Part shown: positions 1-11,266 of the stretch, piece by piece
How the letters are laid out: every line of letters starts with the position of its first letter
Position numbering within the stretch: the stretch's first letter is position 1
NCBI RefSeq assembly: GCF_050908995.1
Contig: NC_135119.1
Coordinates: forward strand, 22,659,001 to 22,723,000
Direction: 5' to 3'
Source of the DNA: Andrena cerasifolii
Lineage: Eukaryota; Arthropoda; Insecta; Hymenoptera; Andrenidae
Length of the DNA stretch: 64,000 nucleotides
The notes under the pieces: generated by a model
What the model was told of the DNA's origin: nothing
The model's input: only the letters and a program-made list of their open reading frames with translations
Database searches by the model: none
Program-made: the position numbers and the translations under genes

Positions 1-274
1 GCAGAGATCGATTATCGAATCACGCCGGCAATTAAGGGCCGGAAATCACGGTCTTAGAGTATCTGTATCAACTAATCGAAATATACATGCACCGTGCAAC
101 GTAGATGCATCGATGCCTAAAATGTAGGTCACGCGGAATTATCCGCGAACGTATCCTATTTTAAAGAGGCTCTATAAATACTAGGATCTCCTCGCAAGTG
201 CATATCCTATCGTTGAAAATTCTTGAGACCCGGCGGGTAGCCGATCGTTAAGGGGTCGAGGCGATCGATCGGGG

Positions 275-296
275 CCCCGATGTAAATACATCGGGG
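275..296. repeat. Perfect 22-bp palindrome
   Basis: CCCCGATGTA is followed by AA and then its reverse complement TACATCGGGG, giving a 10-bp perfect stem with a 2-base centre counted inside the palindrome. It can form a hairpin or cruciform or serve as a dimeric protein site. Function is unknown. Confidence 0.6.
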
Positions 297-3200
297 TGGT
301 TTCGATCGAGAAATTCCTCGAGGCTCCCATCCCCGGGACTACTATCTCTTCTAATTTGTATAAATGGTATTACTATATAATAGAGACTGTTCTACTCTTT
401 CTCCTTAAACCTAATTCCGAGATCGCGAGCAACAGATCTCGCTTAGCTTTATGCCCTCCCCCCGTGCCTTCAGCTCTGTCCTCACCCTCCTGCTACTAAA
501 TAAATAAATAAATACGCGACCACTCACCATATCAGGTGCAGGATGAACAGGAATGCACCGGGGACGACGAGGTCGTCGCTGCCGACGCTCCATCGGCGTC
601 GGAATACCACGATACCAGGCATCTCTTGCTCGTTTCGCCGTATCTTCCATTCAAACGTCTACTCGGAGTGTTCAGAGTCGACGGGAACACGGGTCGGTGG
701 TTTTCATCCTCGAATCACCGAGCAACGCGAACTTGAACCTTGGTCTGAGGCCTCTCCAAAACACGATAGGGACGCCAATCGCCACGTCGTCGTCGCTCTG
801 TTCCGCGACGCGCATTTCCGCAACTTTTGTCAAGAAGATCGCGAGCCTCCTCCATCCTCCTGGCGTGGTAGCTTTATCGGAAACCGCTGGAGCCAGTGTT
901 TTCCTCCGGGGAAGGCGTTCTTGACGCACCGTCACCGCCACTAGACGACACCGCGTCACGTTCCGCTGACGGGATCGTCACACTTAATCGCGTCGAGGGT
1001 AGTTTCTCTCTCTCTCTTCATCCCTTACTTCTCTCAGAGTTCTGTCAACTGTCACTGTCCACCGGAGTCACAAATTATCTGACGCCCGAAGGGTTTCTTC
1101 GGGAGGGTGTCGCGGGACCACCCCAGAGGAAGACGAATGCGCTGGGATTAGCGCGATTACTCGAGCTCGGTAGGCACTCGTCAGCTTTGCAGGCGCAGGA
1201 TACCATTCGTGATAGTTCAACGCACGTCCCGCTGATTAACGTCTTAATTCCAATCTTATTAACGCCCTCCCGGGCCAATGTGCCCAGTTACAGGAAATGG
1301 CCCTTAACTTGCAGCTCTGCGATGCTGTTGAAGAGGAAGGTTGGTGTCTTCGTTACTGGTCCAGCAAGTTGAGTTTCCTGAGCTTCCTTGTCGAGGTCTG
1401 ATGAATACTGTACCCGGTGTAAAAAGGTTCATATTGTCTCGCGAATTCGTTACGGGTCACTGTTTTATTTCCCTTGCATTCGAAGCTGAACGCGCATTGT
1501 GCAACACTGAAAGAGCGTAATACCAACTCACGATTTGTATACAGAACAAAGTTCTGTCAAATTGAATGGGCAGATAAGGTAATGTAGATAACTAAGAAAA
1601 TCCACGGCCAAACGAAGGTGCACGTTTTTAACAATTTTTAGCTCGTCGTGACGTGACTCTGTCGCAACAGTGAAACGAATTTATTACATGGGAAATGGCA
1701 CAGGGGTTGCGAGGACAATTCTGAATTTGTGTTAAATCTTCATCGAGCGGCGATGATAGATGAATAAAATACAGGAATCAGGTATGCATCATTTGCGATG
1801 CATCTCGCTGTAAGGGATGAATAATGGAATTCTGGAGCCCGTAACTTAACCCGTAGTTAGTATGCATCCTTCTACGTGTGTAGTTACACTTCGTCAGTGG
1901 AATCGTTTCACGGTTGGGAAACAGTTGAAACTCTGGAAATGTCTTGATAAAATATTCTCGAAGGATCGCTGAAGCTGTTAAACACAGTTCTTAAGTTCCA
2001 AAGTCCTGCCCAGCCTCCTGCGAGCTAGGGCATCGCGGATTTCACCCAGCTAGAGCCTCGAAGGGCGAGATCTTCTCGTCGCCTTTCCAGAAACTCGTTC
2101 GGGTCCTACATACGCAATGCCAATCAATGGGATCTATTAAAAGAGGCATAAAACCTCAAAGAACGGCCACTTTGTTCGCCGAGAATAGGTAAATGAGGAT
2201 GACGTAACTCGCCGCCTTTACGGGGACTAACTATTTTAAAAGCGGATTTTCCTAGAAAGAAAGGATCGGTGCAGCGTTTAGCTTGCCGGAGATGAAACTT
2301 CCCTTTGATAGTGGCTTCGCTATCGTTTGAATAAATTCCGGCCCTTTTCCGGGATGACGGACGCAGCGAAAGGAAAATACTAGCGCCGCTTTTACTTTGC
2401 TTCTTTCAGCCCGACGCGGAAACTTCGCCAGCCGAGCTCGCGTACATGCACGGAGCTTGTGCAACCCTTGCCGAGCCAGCTTGCCTCCCGATAGCAATGA
2501 AACGAAAGCTACGAACTTTCCCAAGAATCATTCCGCGTGTCAGGGCAAGCTGGTGAAACGTGCAATCAATACTAATTAAATTATCACCGTCTACCGAAAC
2601 AGTTACCTTACTACTTGCACCTCGCCTCCTTTAAGAAACAGAAACCCATTACTCCATTATTCCTCCCTCGGCATTCACGTTCTCTCTCGCCCTCGCCACG
2701 ACGCTAACTGCATCGTCTTTTAATTATCACGCTTTTAAATAGTAAACGCTCGACATATATATCTGCTATCTCTGTTTCAGGATGTACCTCCGGGCCTTGT
2801 CGTCTGTCGCGGTCCGAGCAAGTTAAAAGTCCACGCTTTCCTGCCTCGCTTGCTCGTCGCCTGACGCTGTCAGACACAGAGAAAGCTAGCGAAGGGTCGC
2901 GCATTCGCTTTTTCAGCGTCGCTCGTAAGATTCAGGGGACACAAAGGCAGACGAATTCCCTCCGGCGGAGCCGATGGGCCAGCGTTACCGTTCACGGTGC
3001 CGCAACGCGTGTCCACGCACCCCTGGCATCGTTCCCTCCCCCCGTATGTCGTCCACCGTGCACAGGGGGTGCATTTTATTGGCGGACCTCCGGCCGACGC
3101 CGCGCCACGTGCAGAGAACACACCACCATCGCGAGGATGTCACCGCGAAGAACAATTATCGGCACGATCGTCGAGGTGAGCCACCTCGAGCGCGACTGAG

Positions 3201-3995
3201 CTAGCCGAGTTCGAGCCACCGTGCATCTTCCACGGCTCGGAGGGTGCTCAATCTATATGTCGGTGGGCGCGCGTGCGTCGCGACGCCTGTGCTGCAGTTG
3301 CTGCGTCGCTGCGACGCGACGCCTCGCTCCACGGGACCAGTCGTGGCAGTCGTCGATGATCAGTGGCACCAAGTGGAGCAGGTGACAGTTGACCCCTAGT
3401 TGGTGACGGTTCTAGGCTCGATCCTCCTGGCAAACAGCTCGGACGTATTTCTCTTATTCCTGTTCTGACCGCATCTCTCGTGGGATGATTCATTGTTTCT
3501 TCTATCTTATTACCGCAGCACGAGATTATAAGCTTGGCAGGCAGGCCTCGGTTACATACTGTTGCGTATGCTCTATCGTGGAAATATCTGACAGCAGTTG
3601 GAAAATATAGTATTATTCCTCTATTTAGATTTGTAAGTTACTCCTTATGCGCTAGTGTGATAAGAATACAGGTATAGAATGTGCTCGATCTTTCCTCTAT
3701 TTTGTACGCTCAATTGTTTTGCTCCCAATGAGAGGATAAAAAGATTATCGACCGTGAATGCAGTGCAGATAATTACATTGAGATTTATTTGCTCGCATTG
3801 GCCGATCATTGAGCGCAATTGGAAGGAACCGCTGGATGATTGTAACAATATACATTTGCGTACTGACCTATTTCCGTAACCTTTGACTCCGGCGGTACGT
3901 TCGAAATACTTGTACAAGAAAAGTAATGCGAAAATAAATTTTTTCTGTGGTTTGATATTGAAACTTAATACATGTTTACTTGAAAATCAGTAATG

Positions 3996-4001
3996 TTTAT
4001 T
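3996..4001 (-). terminator. Candidate poly(A) signal of Gmer
   Basis: TTTATT on the plus strand reads AATAAA on the minus strand, about 350 bp past the Gmer stop codon. Spacing is typical for an insect 3' untranslated region. No transcript evidence is available, so the exact end is inferred. Confidence 0.45.
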
Positions 4002-4348
4002 TAACAATCTTAGAATGAACGACATCCTGTGTGAGTTACAGTCTAAAGAAGACGCGTTATCTACAGAATATTTATTCCAAAAATATACAATTTTTATGGC
4101 ATTACTTTTTAAAATAGACTAGTGGAATTGCCAGAAGTTAGGGATATACGATTACAATTCATTTTCAATCCTACCTATAATCTTTCATATAGTTACTTAA
4201 AAAAAAAATGGAAACGTAATGTTTCGTTCCACAGTTCCTTTGCTGTAATTACTGAAACAGTTACAATACTATGTAAATGAATTTGAACTTTCTTATTTTT
4301 ACACAGCCAAATATATCGTAGATGGAATATTTGAATAGTTTATATTCG

Positions 4349-5714
4349 CTAGTTCCTCGCTCGTTCATAATTTTCTATGTACCAGTCGACAGTTTCTTTA
4401 ATGGCTTGATCGAATGGCGTGAAGTGAAAATCTGGTAAATACTTTCGTAGCTTCGCATTGCTGGCTGTTTTCTTGTATTGTCCATCGGCTGCTGATGAAT
4501 CGTATATCAGCTTCCCTTTGAAATTGAAGGCCTGTGCAATTGCTTCGGCAACTTGAGATATTGTAACTTCTTGGGACTCGTCAACTATTTGTTACAAACA
4601 TAATTATTTGGATAATTCAAGCAATGCCACGCACTAGTTCTCTATGTGCCTTAAAATGTACCTGATAATATAATTGGCTCCACAGAGTTATACTCTCTCA
4701 GCACCCATACTATCAACTTAGCTAAATCTAAACTGTAAATGAACTGTCTTAAAGGCTTCCCAGAACCCAGTACTGTAAACGTTTTATCTTCGGTATTACC
4801 TATAACATAAATGTACCCATTCCTGTAATCTTCCGCAACATAATAGGTAATTTTAAAAAATTTATTAGAACATTGTATACCATCTTCTATTATGTCATAA
4901 AGTCTCCGCATTAAGCCTGGTATAACGTGACTGGCACTAGGATGAAAATTGTCATTTGGACCAAATACATTGCAGGGAATGACGCTGCTATAAACTCTGC
5001 CATACTGTTCGTAGTAACCCCTATTCGCGATATCTATAAGGCGCTTGGCGTAACTGTAACCATAATTCGATTGATGCGGTGGTCCATTGTGAATCTAAAG
5101 AAATAATGAGAAAGGAGAGATAAATTTAATATCAATCAAAGCTCCGATAAATAGAAATATTAGGTAAGCCATTTACCATAGTTTCATCGATAGGATATGT
5201 GGTTTTATCAGGGAATATACATGTCGACAAACAAGAAATAACTTTAACTACACCGGTCTCGTGTGCAGTTTGTAATACATTGTCGTTCATGTGAATGTTG
5301 TTCCGCTAAAAGTTTAAAGCATATGCTGCGATAAATTCTGTACTAATAATACACCAGTGGTTCAGAGTTTACTTCGTTTACCAAGAAATCCAAATTATGT
5401 GCCATGTTATGGAATAGACCGCCGACCATAGCAGCCAAGTGAATGACATGCGTTGGCCTGTGCCTTTCGAACAGTTTCTCTGTACTTTGCTTGTCGCTGA
5501 AACCATAACACGTATACTTTCGCTACTCCAACCATATAATTAATATATTGATATGCGAATAATAAACAACAAACTACCATAAGTCTGCATCTTTGGATCC
5601 TACGAATATCCACTTTTCTTTTTCATTTTTCTCTGTGTTAACGACACTTTGAATAGCTCTACCTACTAATCCTGTTCCACCGGTCACAAGTATAATCCTC
5701 TTGTCTTCAGACAT
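4349..5714 (-). CDS. Gmer: GDP-L-fucose synthase (GMER/TSTA3 family)
   Basis: This enzyme is the cytosolic epimerase-reductase that turns GDP-4-keto-6-deoxy-mannose into GDP-L-fucose with NADPH, the donor for fucosylation (for example of Notch). Six exons join in phase: 5578-5714, 5382-5496, 5177-5305, 4881-5094, 4662-4799 and 4349-4584, giving 322 residues, the usual family length. The N terminus has the Rossmann motif VTGGTGLVG. The short-chain dehydrogenase residues are visible as SCLSTCIFP (catalytic Ser) and GYSYAKRL (Tyr and Lys). The stretch RQFIYSLDLAKL and the C-terminal YKKTASNAKLR also fit the family. Intron 4 is only about 80 bp and is partly open in frame, so a naive translation retains it; splicing at GATG|GTATAC and TTATAG|GT restores the conserved sequence. 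The start codon follows from the conserved N terminus. It stands alone on this strand, with repeat-rich DNA upstream. Confidence 0.95.
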
Positions 5715-6457
5715 GTTGCATGAGATCTACGAAGAGCTTAAATGTTAAGACTGGGCTCCTTTTATCAGAACTATAATTATATACAATACGAGTTACTTAA
5801 ACTCTCAAGACAAACAGATTATTTCTTATTTCGCACTGCGCTTTTATTCTGCTGATGTGGTTGATCTAAGTATGGAACGCTTCTATAAATCGCATATGTT
5901 ACTATATGGTTGACAACTGAATAAAATCATAACGTTTGTAGAATTGTTATCACATGTTATGTATGACACCAATATCGCATATGTTCGCTTGCTTATTAGT
6001 AATACTCTTCAGAGACTTACATGTCAAAAGCAAATGCCAATAAGTGGTTCACTAATGTCAAAAATCTTCTGTCACTAATAATAATATTCGAAATTGATGA
6101 AAATTGAGGTTTGAATTTCACTGTATAATAAAGACGTTCGTCGCCATCTGCTAGCAAAAATGGGGTATAATTTGATTAAAGTATTGTTAATAATACGTCA
6201 TACTTCTGATCATATAAATGAAATGTTATTAATAAATCGAGTACACTTTCAAATTCTCTACGTACGATTTAGAATATACATATGTACATACAGTATAATT
6301 TATTATAGAATTGTATTGTAACTGTTCCAATGATTCCGTTACTTATTTATTTACGATCTGAGGCTCTAGGTTTGTAGAGAAACTGTAAATCATTATATCA
6401 CTGTATTAAACAAAAGCATTGCTTATTTATTACTCAAAAGGATGTTTTAAAGTTTGA
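5715..6457. other. Upstream region of Gmer
   Basis: AT-rich sequence without a recognisable gene. The first few hundred bases must contain the Gmer promoter and 5' untranslated region; no TATA box or other clear core element was identified. Confidence 0.4.
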
Positions 6458-6590
6458 GCACAGACGAGGTATAGGATAGACCTATCACCTTATAGATGTT
6501 CGTGTCGCCACCCAACTGTGTTACCGACCCATAATTTGAGGCACAGACGAGGTATAGAATAGACCTATCGAGCAATGTATTTTTGTGTCG
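6458..6590 (+). repeat. Dispersed repeat, two tandem partial copies
   Basis: The string CACAGACGAGGTATAG followed by A/GATAGACCTATC occurs at about 6460 and again at about 6543. The first copy continues through ACCTTATAGATGTTCGTGTCGCCACC and on to a string ending GTTACCGACCCATAATTT. A third, diverged copy sits near 9513-9565, an inverted copy at about 10356-10436 and a short inverted fragment near 10815-10845. This is a transposon-derived family; no coding sequence for mobility is visible. Confidence 0.75.
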
Positions 6591-6598
6591 CCGGTTTA

Positions 6599-6616
6599 GG
6601 GGGTCCTAGGACCCCC
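6599..6616. repeat. Perfect 18-bp GC-rich palindrome
   Basis: GGGGGTCCTAGGACCCCC is its own reverse complement and is embedded in AT-rich DNA immediately after the dispersed repeat. It may be part of a transposon end or a protein-binding palindrome. Confidence 0.6.
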
Positions 6617-7311
6617 TTGCCATTTTAGTGTCGCATGCAACGTTACCGGTGAAGTCTCAAAACAGATTGTAACGCTACGCGTGGTAGGAACTAGAATTAA
6701 GCACGAGTAAAACTAGTTTATGTTTTGAGAGTCAATGCCCGCGATTTACAAATGTTTCTGTTAGAGTAACAATTTAAAAATCATCTTATGAACATATTTC
6801 GTTCAACGGAAAAGAACGGAGGAAGAAAATAAAACGATATCACATTCGTCTTTTAACCTTGCTGTCCTATTCCGGTTTATTTAACGCAAAACAAATTTAT
6901 TTAACATACAAATTTATATAAACAACAACATTATTTGTGGAAGACATGCTTTCATGATGTAACGTGGAATACCTCGCAAAGGAATTGTAACTTTGTATAT
7001 TTCAATAAAATGCTGAAGCAGAGAGGACTTTAAAAATTGTGAAAAACTCAACAGTTCCAGTATCTCGCTGAAATATTCCAACTTGCACTTATTCTTCCAT
7101 CTTAACACTATATTCGTGTTCTGGGGTTCGGTAGGAACAATCGAACAACATTTTAAGTTACATATTTTATTCTTACATTCTACCATAGTATTTCAAGTTA
7201 AAGAAATTCTTATATACGTCTAGAATATTTGACAATCGCAGCCATCGGCTCGGTTCTCACCGATTACCAGGTCTCACCGCGAGGAGGTTGCTGCGCTTGG
7301 AGACCCGTAGA

Positions 7312-7412
7312 GAGATAGATGGAATCAAAGTTCCATCGATCTCCCTTTACATGAAGCCTACTAAACCAAAGAGATGGATGGAAACAAAGTTCCATCGATC
7401 CCTTCGGTTTAG
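7312..7412. repeat. Two related hairpins with the same stem
   Basis: GATGGAA and TTCCATC flank a loop of six bases (TCAAAG and ACAAAG) at 7318-7337 and again at 7376-7396. The stems extend through GAGAT/ATCTC in the first. In the second an outer stem CTAAACC (about 7360) pairs with GGTTTAG (about 7405). The two units look like a duplicated foldback. They could be a transposon end or a small structured RNA; there is no direct evidence of transcription. Confidence 0.6.
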
Positions 7413-7428
7413 ATATAGAATCTAGGGA

Positions 7429-7876
7429 ACTGCCAAGCAATCACTCGATTAAAAGAAATTCAGGAAAGAAGGAAAGGCGAAGGGTAAGCATGAAACAAGT
7501 ATTGGACGGCGCAGTTCCTACCACCCTGCTGTCCAAGTCGAAAGGGAAAAGCGCTCGGCGCCTCCCAGACGATTCCTGTTGCTCCGATGCGACTCGTCAG
7601 GAGCAAACACTTGACCTGACTCAAGCCGTCCAACACGGAGATTGGGTAATCGAACCGGGTGACTTACGCAGGCAGTGTACCAAAAGGTGCACCCCCTACG
7701 CCCGAAACTTTTCCCTTTGGACAAGAACACCAAGGGATGAAACTGATCCACCCATACCGATTCCATGCTCAGTCACTTGCTTCCGCAAACGGAAGCAGCG
7801 GTAACCTCCTCATCACAGATGAGGAGCCAATAAGCGAACAACAAAGTTAATGATTTAGTGACTGCTTGGCAATTTT
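7429..7876. mobile_element. Possible small element with inverted ends
   Basis: The left side carries CTGCCAAGCAATCACT (about 7429) and the right side AGTGACTGCTTGGCAATTT (about 7857), which are inverted copies with few mismatches. About 430 bp lie between them, including an open frame of 104 codons (7490-7804) on the plus strand that resembles no protein I know and is open on the other strand too. No clear target duplication was seen, so this is a tentative call. Confidence 0.35.
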
Positions 7877-8257
7877 ACATGGGACCTTAAATACTTCATA
7901 CTATAATAAATTAGCCTAGCCTACCTTAGATGTCTTCTTTCACTGTCACTTTGCACGATCACTTTTCACTATCACTTTTCACTAGTTTCTTTTTAAATAT
8001 ATCGTGTTATTAACTCCATTCCCCGAGTAACGGTGAACCTGAAAAGTTGAAACAATCAACTACTATATGTTAGTAAGGGTGTGGTCGGCCTGGAAAGAAA
8101 TTAAGGAAAAGCTTATTGAGTTGGAGACGATCGAGATAATTTCGACCAACACCAGAGCACGCACGAGCATGCAAAACCACCGCAGAGATAAGTACTTGAA
8201 GGAAAGAGCAGAGAATGTAGACCCATCGATGAGATGCATGACAGAGTGACAGAAGTC

Positions 8258-8605
8258 ACAAAAAACCATCGAAGACATAGACGAGATGAAATGAATCAGG
8301 GAAAACCATCGAAGACATCGACGAGATGAAATGAATCAGAGAAAACCATCGAAGACATCGACGAGATGAAATAAATCAGGAAAAACCATCGAAGACATGA
8401 AATGAATCAGGGAAAACCATCGAAGACATCGACGAGATGAAATGAATCAGAGAAAACCATCGAAGAAATTCACGAAAATGAAATAAATCATTTAAACCCA
8501 TCGAAGAAATGCATCAAATAAAATAAATCATGCAAACCCATCGAAGAAATACATAAAATAGAACGACTCGCGCAAAATTCTCGAAAGTATGCATGGAAAT
8601 AGGAC
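8258..8605. repeat. 40-bp tandem repeat, about 8.5 copies
   Basis: The unit begins AAAACCATCGAAGACATCGA and continues CGAGATGAAATGAATCAGGG. The first five copies are close to identical, one lacking about 9 bp (CGACGAGAT) near 8398. The later copies degrade progressively toward 8605. This gradient of divergence is typical of a minisatellite. 40 is not a multiple of 3, so a repeat-encoded protein is unlikely. Confidence 0.85.
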
Positions 8606-8719
8606 AGATGATGGAAAACGACCGAAGAAATCAGATTCGACATTCGCAAAACAATAAAATTTTAAATGACTTACCGAACCCCAAAATTTCATAAGCACCA
8701 AGCGAATAAACGAACCCAG

Positions 8720-9010
8720 GCCAGAGGGGCGAGAGGCTGGCGGAAGAACCAGGGTTGAAATCCTGACCAGGTCCCCAGCAAGTTCAGCAGCTCCGGGGGG
8801 AGGGGGAGGAAGAACTAGGTCCCCAGCAAGTTCAGCAGCTCCGGGGGGAGGGGGAGGAAGAACCAGGTCCCCAGGAAGTCCAGTGGATCCAGGTGGCTCG
8901 GCAGCTCCAGAGGGGAGGGGGAGGAAGAACCAGGGTTGAATCCCTGACCAGGTCCCCAGGAAGTCCAGTGGATCCAGGTGGCTCGGCAGCTCCAGGGTGC
9001 CCGGAGGTCC
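8720..9010. repeat. GC-rich G/A-skewed tandem repeats
   Basis: A unit containing GTCCCCAGCAAGTTCAGCAG then CTCCGGGGGGAGGGGGAGG occurs twice directly (about 8767-8868). It is followed by two longer variant units with GTCCCCAGGAAGTCCAGTGG. The block is far richer in G than its surroundings, with G-runs that could fold into quadruplexes. Minus-strand frames read as proline-rich low-complexity peptides in more than one frame and are not supported as genes. Confidence 0.75.
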
Positions 9011-9512
9011 TTCAAGTCCGGAGGACCGACGACGACTGAGTACATGAAGATCTGTGAGCTCCTTATGTAGACTTCGAGGAATGATGTCCCCCGATGAAAA
9101 CAAGGTCGACGGTTAGTTACAATTGCGAAATCCAGCGAATTCTTCGGCAAAAATGGATTTTCGGCTAAAATATCCATTCCAGTGGCTATTGCTGTGACAA
9201 ATAATGTTAACAACATTTACACTAACCGCCCAGTATAAATTATTATTAACTATAATCGATAGAACTCGAGATATCAAGGAATTTGTAACATTTGGCCTTG
9301 GATTTGCAAATGATTTTCTGCGCCGGCTGAATTCTCTTTTATTCTCAATGTTTAATCGTTCGATACATTAATGTTAATGCTTATACATATCACGTAGTAT
9401 TATTTATAATGTATAAATACGTTTTAGTTGAACTTAGCGTAAGTGAATAGTTGCAGGAATATTTGGAGAAATATGAGCGAGATACTTGTTTCTCCCCCTT
9501 AGTTACTAACAT

Positions 9513-10436
9513 CGGCGAAGTATAGGCTAAAACGATAGACCTATCACCTTATGGGAATTCGCGTTCACATCACTAACACGTAGAGGCACGGTACTCTATG
9601 AAACACTTTTTGATTACAAAAGCAGTTTCTGTTTTTAAACATCCTTCAGTTTCTGAAAAAGTCTTCTAAGTAACGGGTATATCTGAATGGAATTCTGTTA
9701 AATTAAAAGGCCTCCCACATGGTCCAGTAATCGATGAAATTGAGAAATCACGAGATAATATGCACTATGCCATGCACACACTTCACTGAACCGATGAATT
9801 TCTCAGGGCTAGACAAACTTTTAAGACACTCATGCATCATGCAACTTTCTGCGAGACTTTTAAAATTAGATTTTCCTGTAAATTTCAGTGTTGGCGGTAA
9901 ACTAATATTAGGGGCAAACGGAATCCAATCATTATTACTTCACTGGAATGACTAAACAGTGCATTAGAAACTTGTGGGAATATCAGTAACAGCGTGAATT
10001 TTTAATACTTTTTTCGGCGCACGATACGTGAAAGGGTTCGCAAGGGTACGCAAAGTGCTAATAAACAATGTCATCTTGCAATTTATAGCTTGCACGGGCT
10101 TTGAAGAAATGCCATTTCTGAACGCCATAGTGTCTTGATCCACGAAATGGATTTTCGGAGAGAAATCCGCGTGAGTCGTTGACCAACCGAGCCAAAGCAT
10201 ACCGTAACAAAAGCCTACCCTCTTATGTCAAACTCTCTCTCTAAACAAGTCACACGTATACAAGTACGCAACACCTTTCAGCATTTCAAACATTTCAGAG
10301 TAGTTGCTGAGTTGGACGCTGTTCATGAACAGAGGTCGCTAAATTCAGTCCTGAAATTATGGGTCGGTAACACAGATTGGGTGGCGACACGAAGTCCCAT
10401 AAGGTGATGGGTCTATTCTATACCTCGTCTGTGTTT
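9513..10436. repeat. Repeat-bounded block with inverted copy of the dispersed repeat
   Basis: A diverged copy of the dispersed repeat (GATAGACCTATCACCTTATG) lies at about 9535-9554. At 10356-10436 the same sequence is present in reverse orientation: reading the minus strand gives CACAGACGAGGTATAGAATA, then the TATC-ACCTTATGGGA part, GTGTCGCCACCCAA and GTTACCGACCCATAATTT. That copy matches the 6458 copy over about 75 bp at roughly 90 percent identity. The two outer copies therefore form inverted ends about 4 kb apart. Small open frames inside resemble nothing known. Confidence 0.6.
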
Positions 10437-11201
10437 GAGGACTGATTGTAGTAGCGAGATACTGTAGGGATAGTGGCAGCCACATTTGAATCGTTTCTTG
10501 TAGTGTGGTAGGCAGTGCGTATTCACCTCACATATTTTAATAATTATAGATGCATATTTCTCTTCAATTTTCATTATTTTTACAATTTATATTCGTGAAT
10601 AATCACTTCATTAGTATATACTTACAATTAGACGTCTGTATATACTAATCTGTAGCAAACACTTGTTCATAATTAGCGGTACGGAGCATGCGTAGAATGC
10701 AACTAATCAAATCCAGGCAGATGTTGGTGCTCTCCCCCCCCCCGCAAATGCATATCAGTCCCCTCTCCTAAAGTTACAACTCTTCCTCCGTCTTTATATT
10801 CCTATGTTCATGGTGTAATCCTATACCTGGTCTGTGGTTTGAGCTGTTGTCCGAGTTGTCTCATTTACCGATCGTGAAACATTATAACCACCTAGTGGTG
10901 AAATGTACGAACTAAAGCCAAAAGTACTTTTGTACCAGGAAATTCAGGAATGTTATTAGGGACACAGAATTGTATAGGAGGTATGCCTCTATCCTTATTG
11001 CACATGCTCTCCTTCTCTCTCGCACGATCCGCGCTTTAAATACCTCCAAGTTTTTCTCGGATCCTGTTAACACGGGAGAATTTCTGCTCCTATTCGGAGC
11101 ATACCGAGCAGTGTTACCCTGGCAGGGAAGGAACGACAGGACATGGGTCCCCTCGATTGTAAAGCGACGCAATTGTTTATAATTCAATTTCGGCAGTGTA
11201 A
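10437..11201. other. Intergenic DNA before the Rictor 3' end
   Basis: AT-rich sequence with a C-run near 10732 and a fragment of the dispersed repeat near 10815-10845. Short open frames on both strands around 10912-11187 are mutually antisense and match no family. No gene is supported. Confidence 0.5.
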
Positions 11202-11207
11202 TTTATT
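11202..11207 (-). terminator. Candidate poly(A) signal of Rictor
   Basis: TTTATT on the plus strand gives AATAAA on the minus strand about 60 bp beyond the Rictor stop codon. A short 3' untranslated region is implied, though longer forms cannot be excluded. Confidence 0.5.
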
Positions 11208-11266
11208 TCATACTCCGTTATTGTTTTAATACAAAATATTTACAATTGCTTGAGAGTCAGTGACTA

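Larger units (their letters stand above)
1..4348. other. Gene-poor left flank, no confident gene
   Basis: No conserved coding region was recognised. Bases about 520-1375 are GC-richer and lack stops over long stretches in several frames on both strands, but no frame looks like a known protein. Bases about 2900-3500 are CpG-rich, which in an AT-rich genome suggests a promoter or enhancer; a CACGTG site lies at about 3104. A short open segment ending in a GTGAGC donor lies near 3138-3174. The part from about 3960 to 4348 is probably the 3' untranslated region of the neighbouring minus-strand gene. Confidence 0.5.

Noticed and set aside
6914..7186. 90-residue minus-strand frame as a transposase fragment
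   Set aside because: No transposase motif is visible; composition matches random AT-rich sequence.
8528..9103. Proline-rich protein gene on the minus strand
   Set aside because: It is open only because of the GC-rich tandem repeat, more than one frame is open, and no splice or start context supports it.
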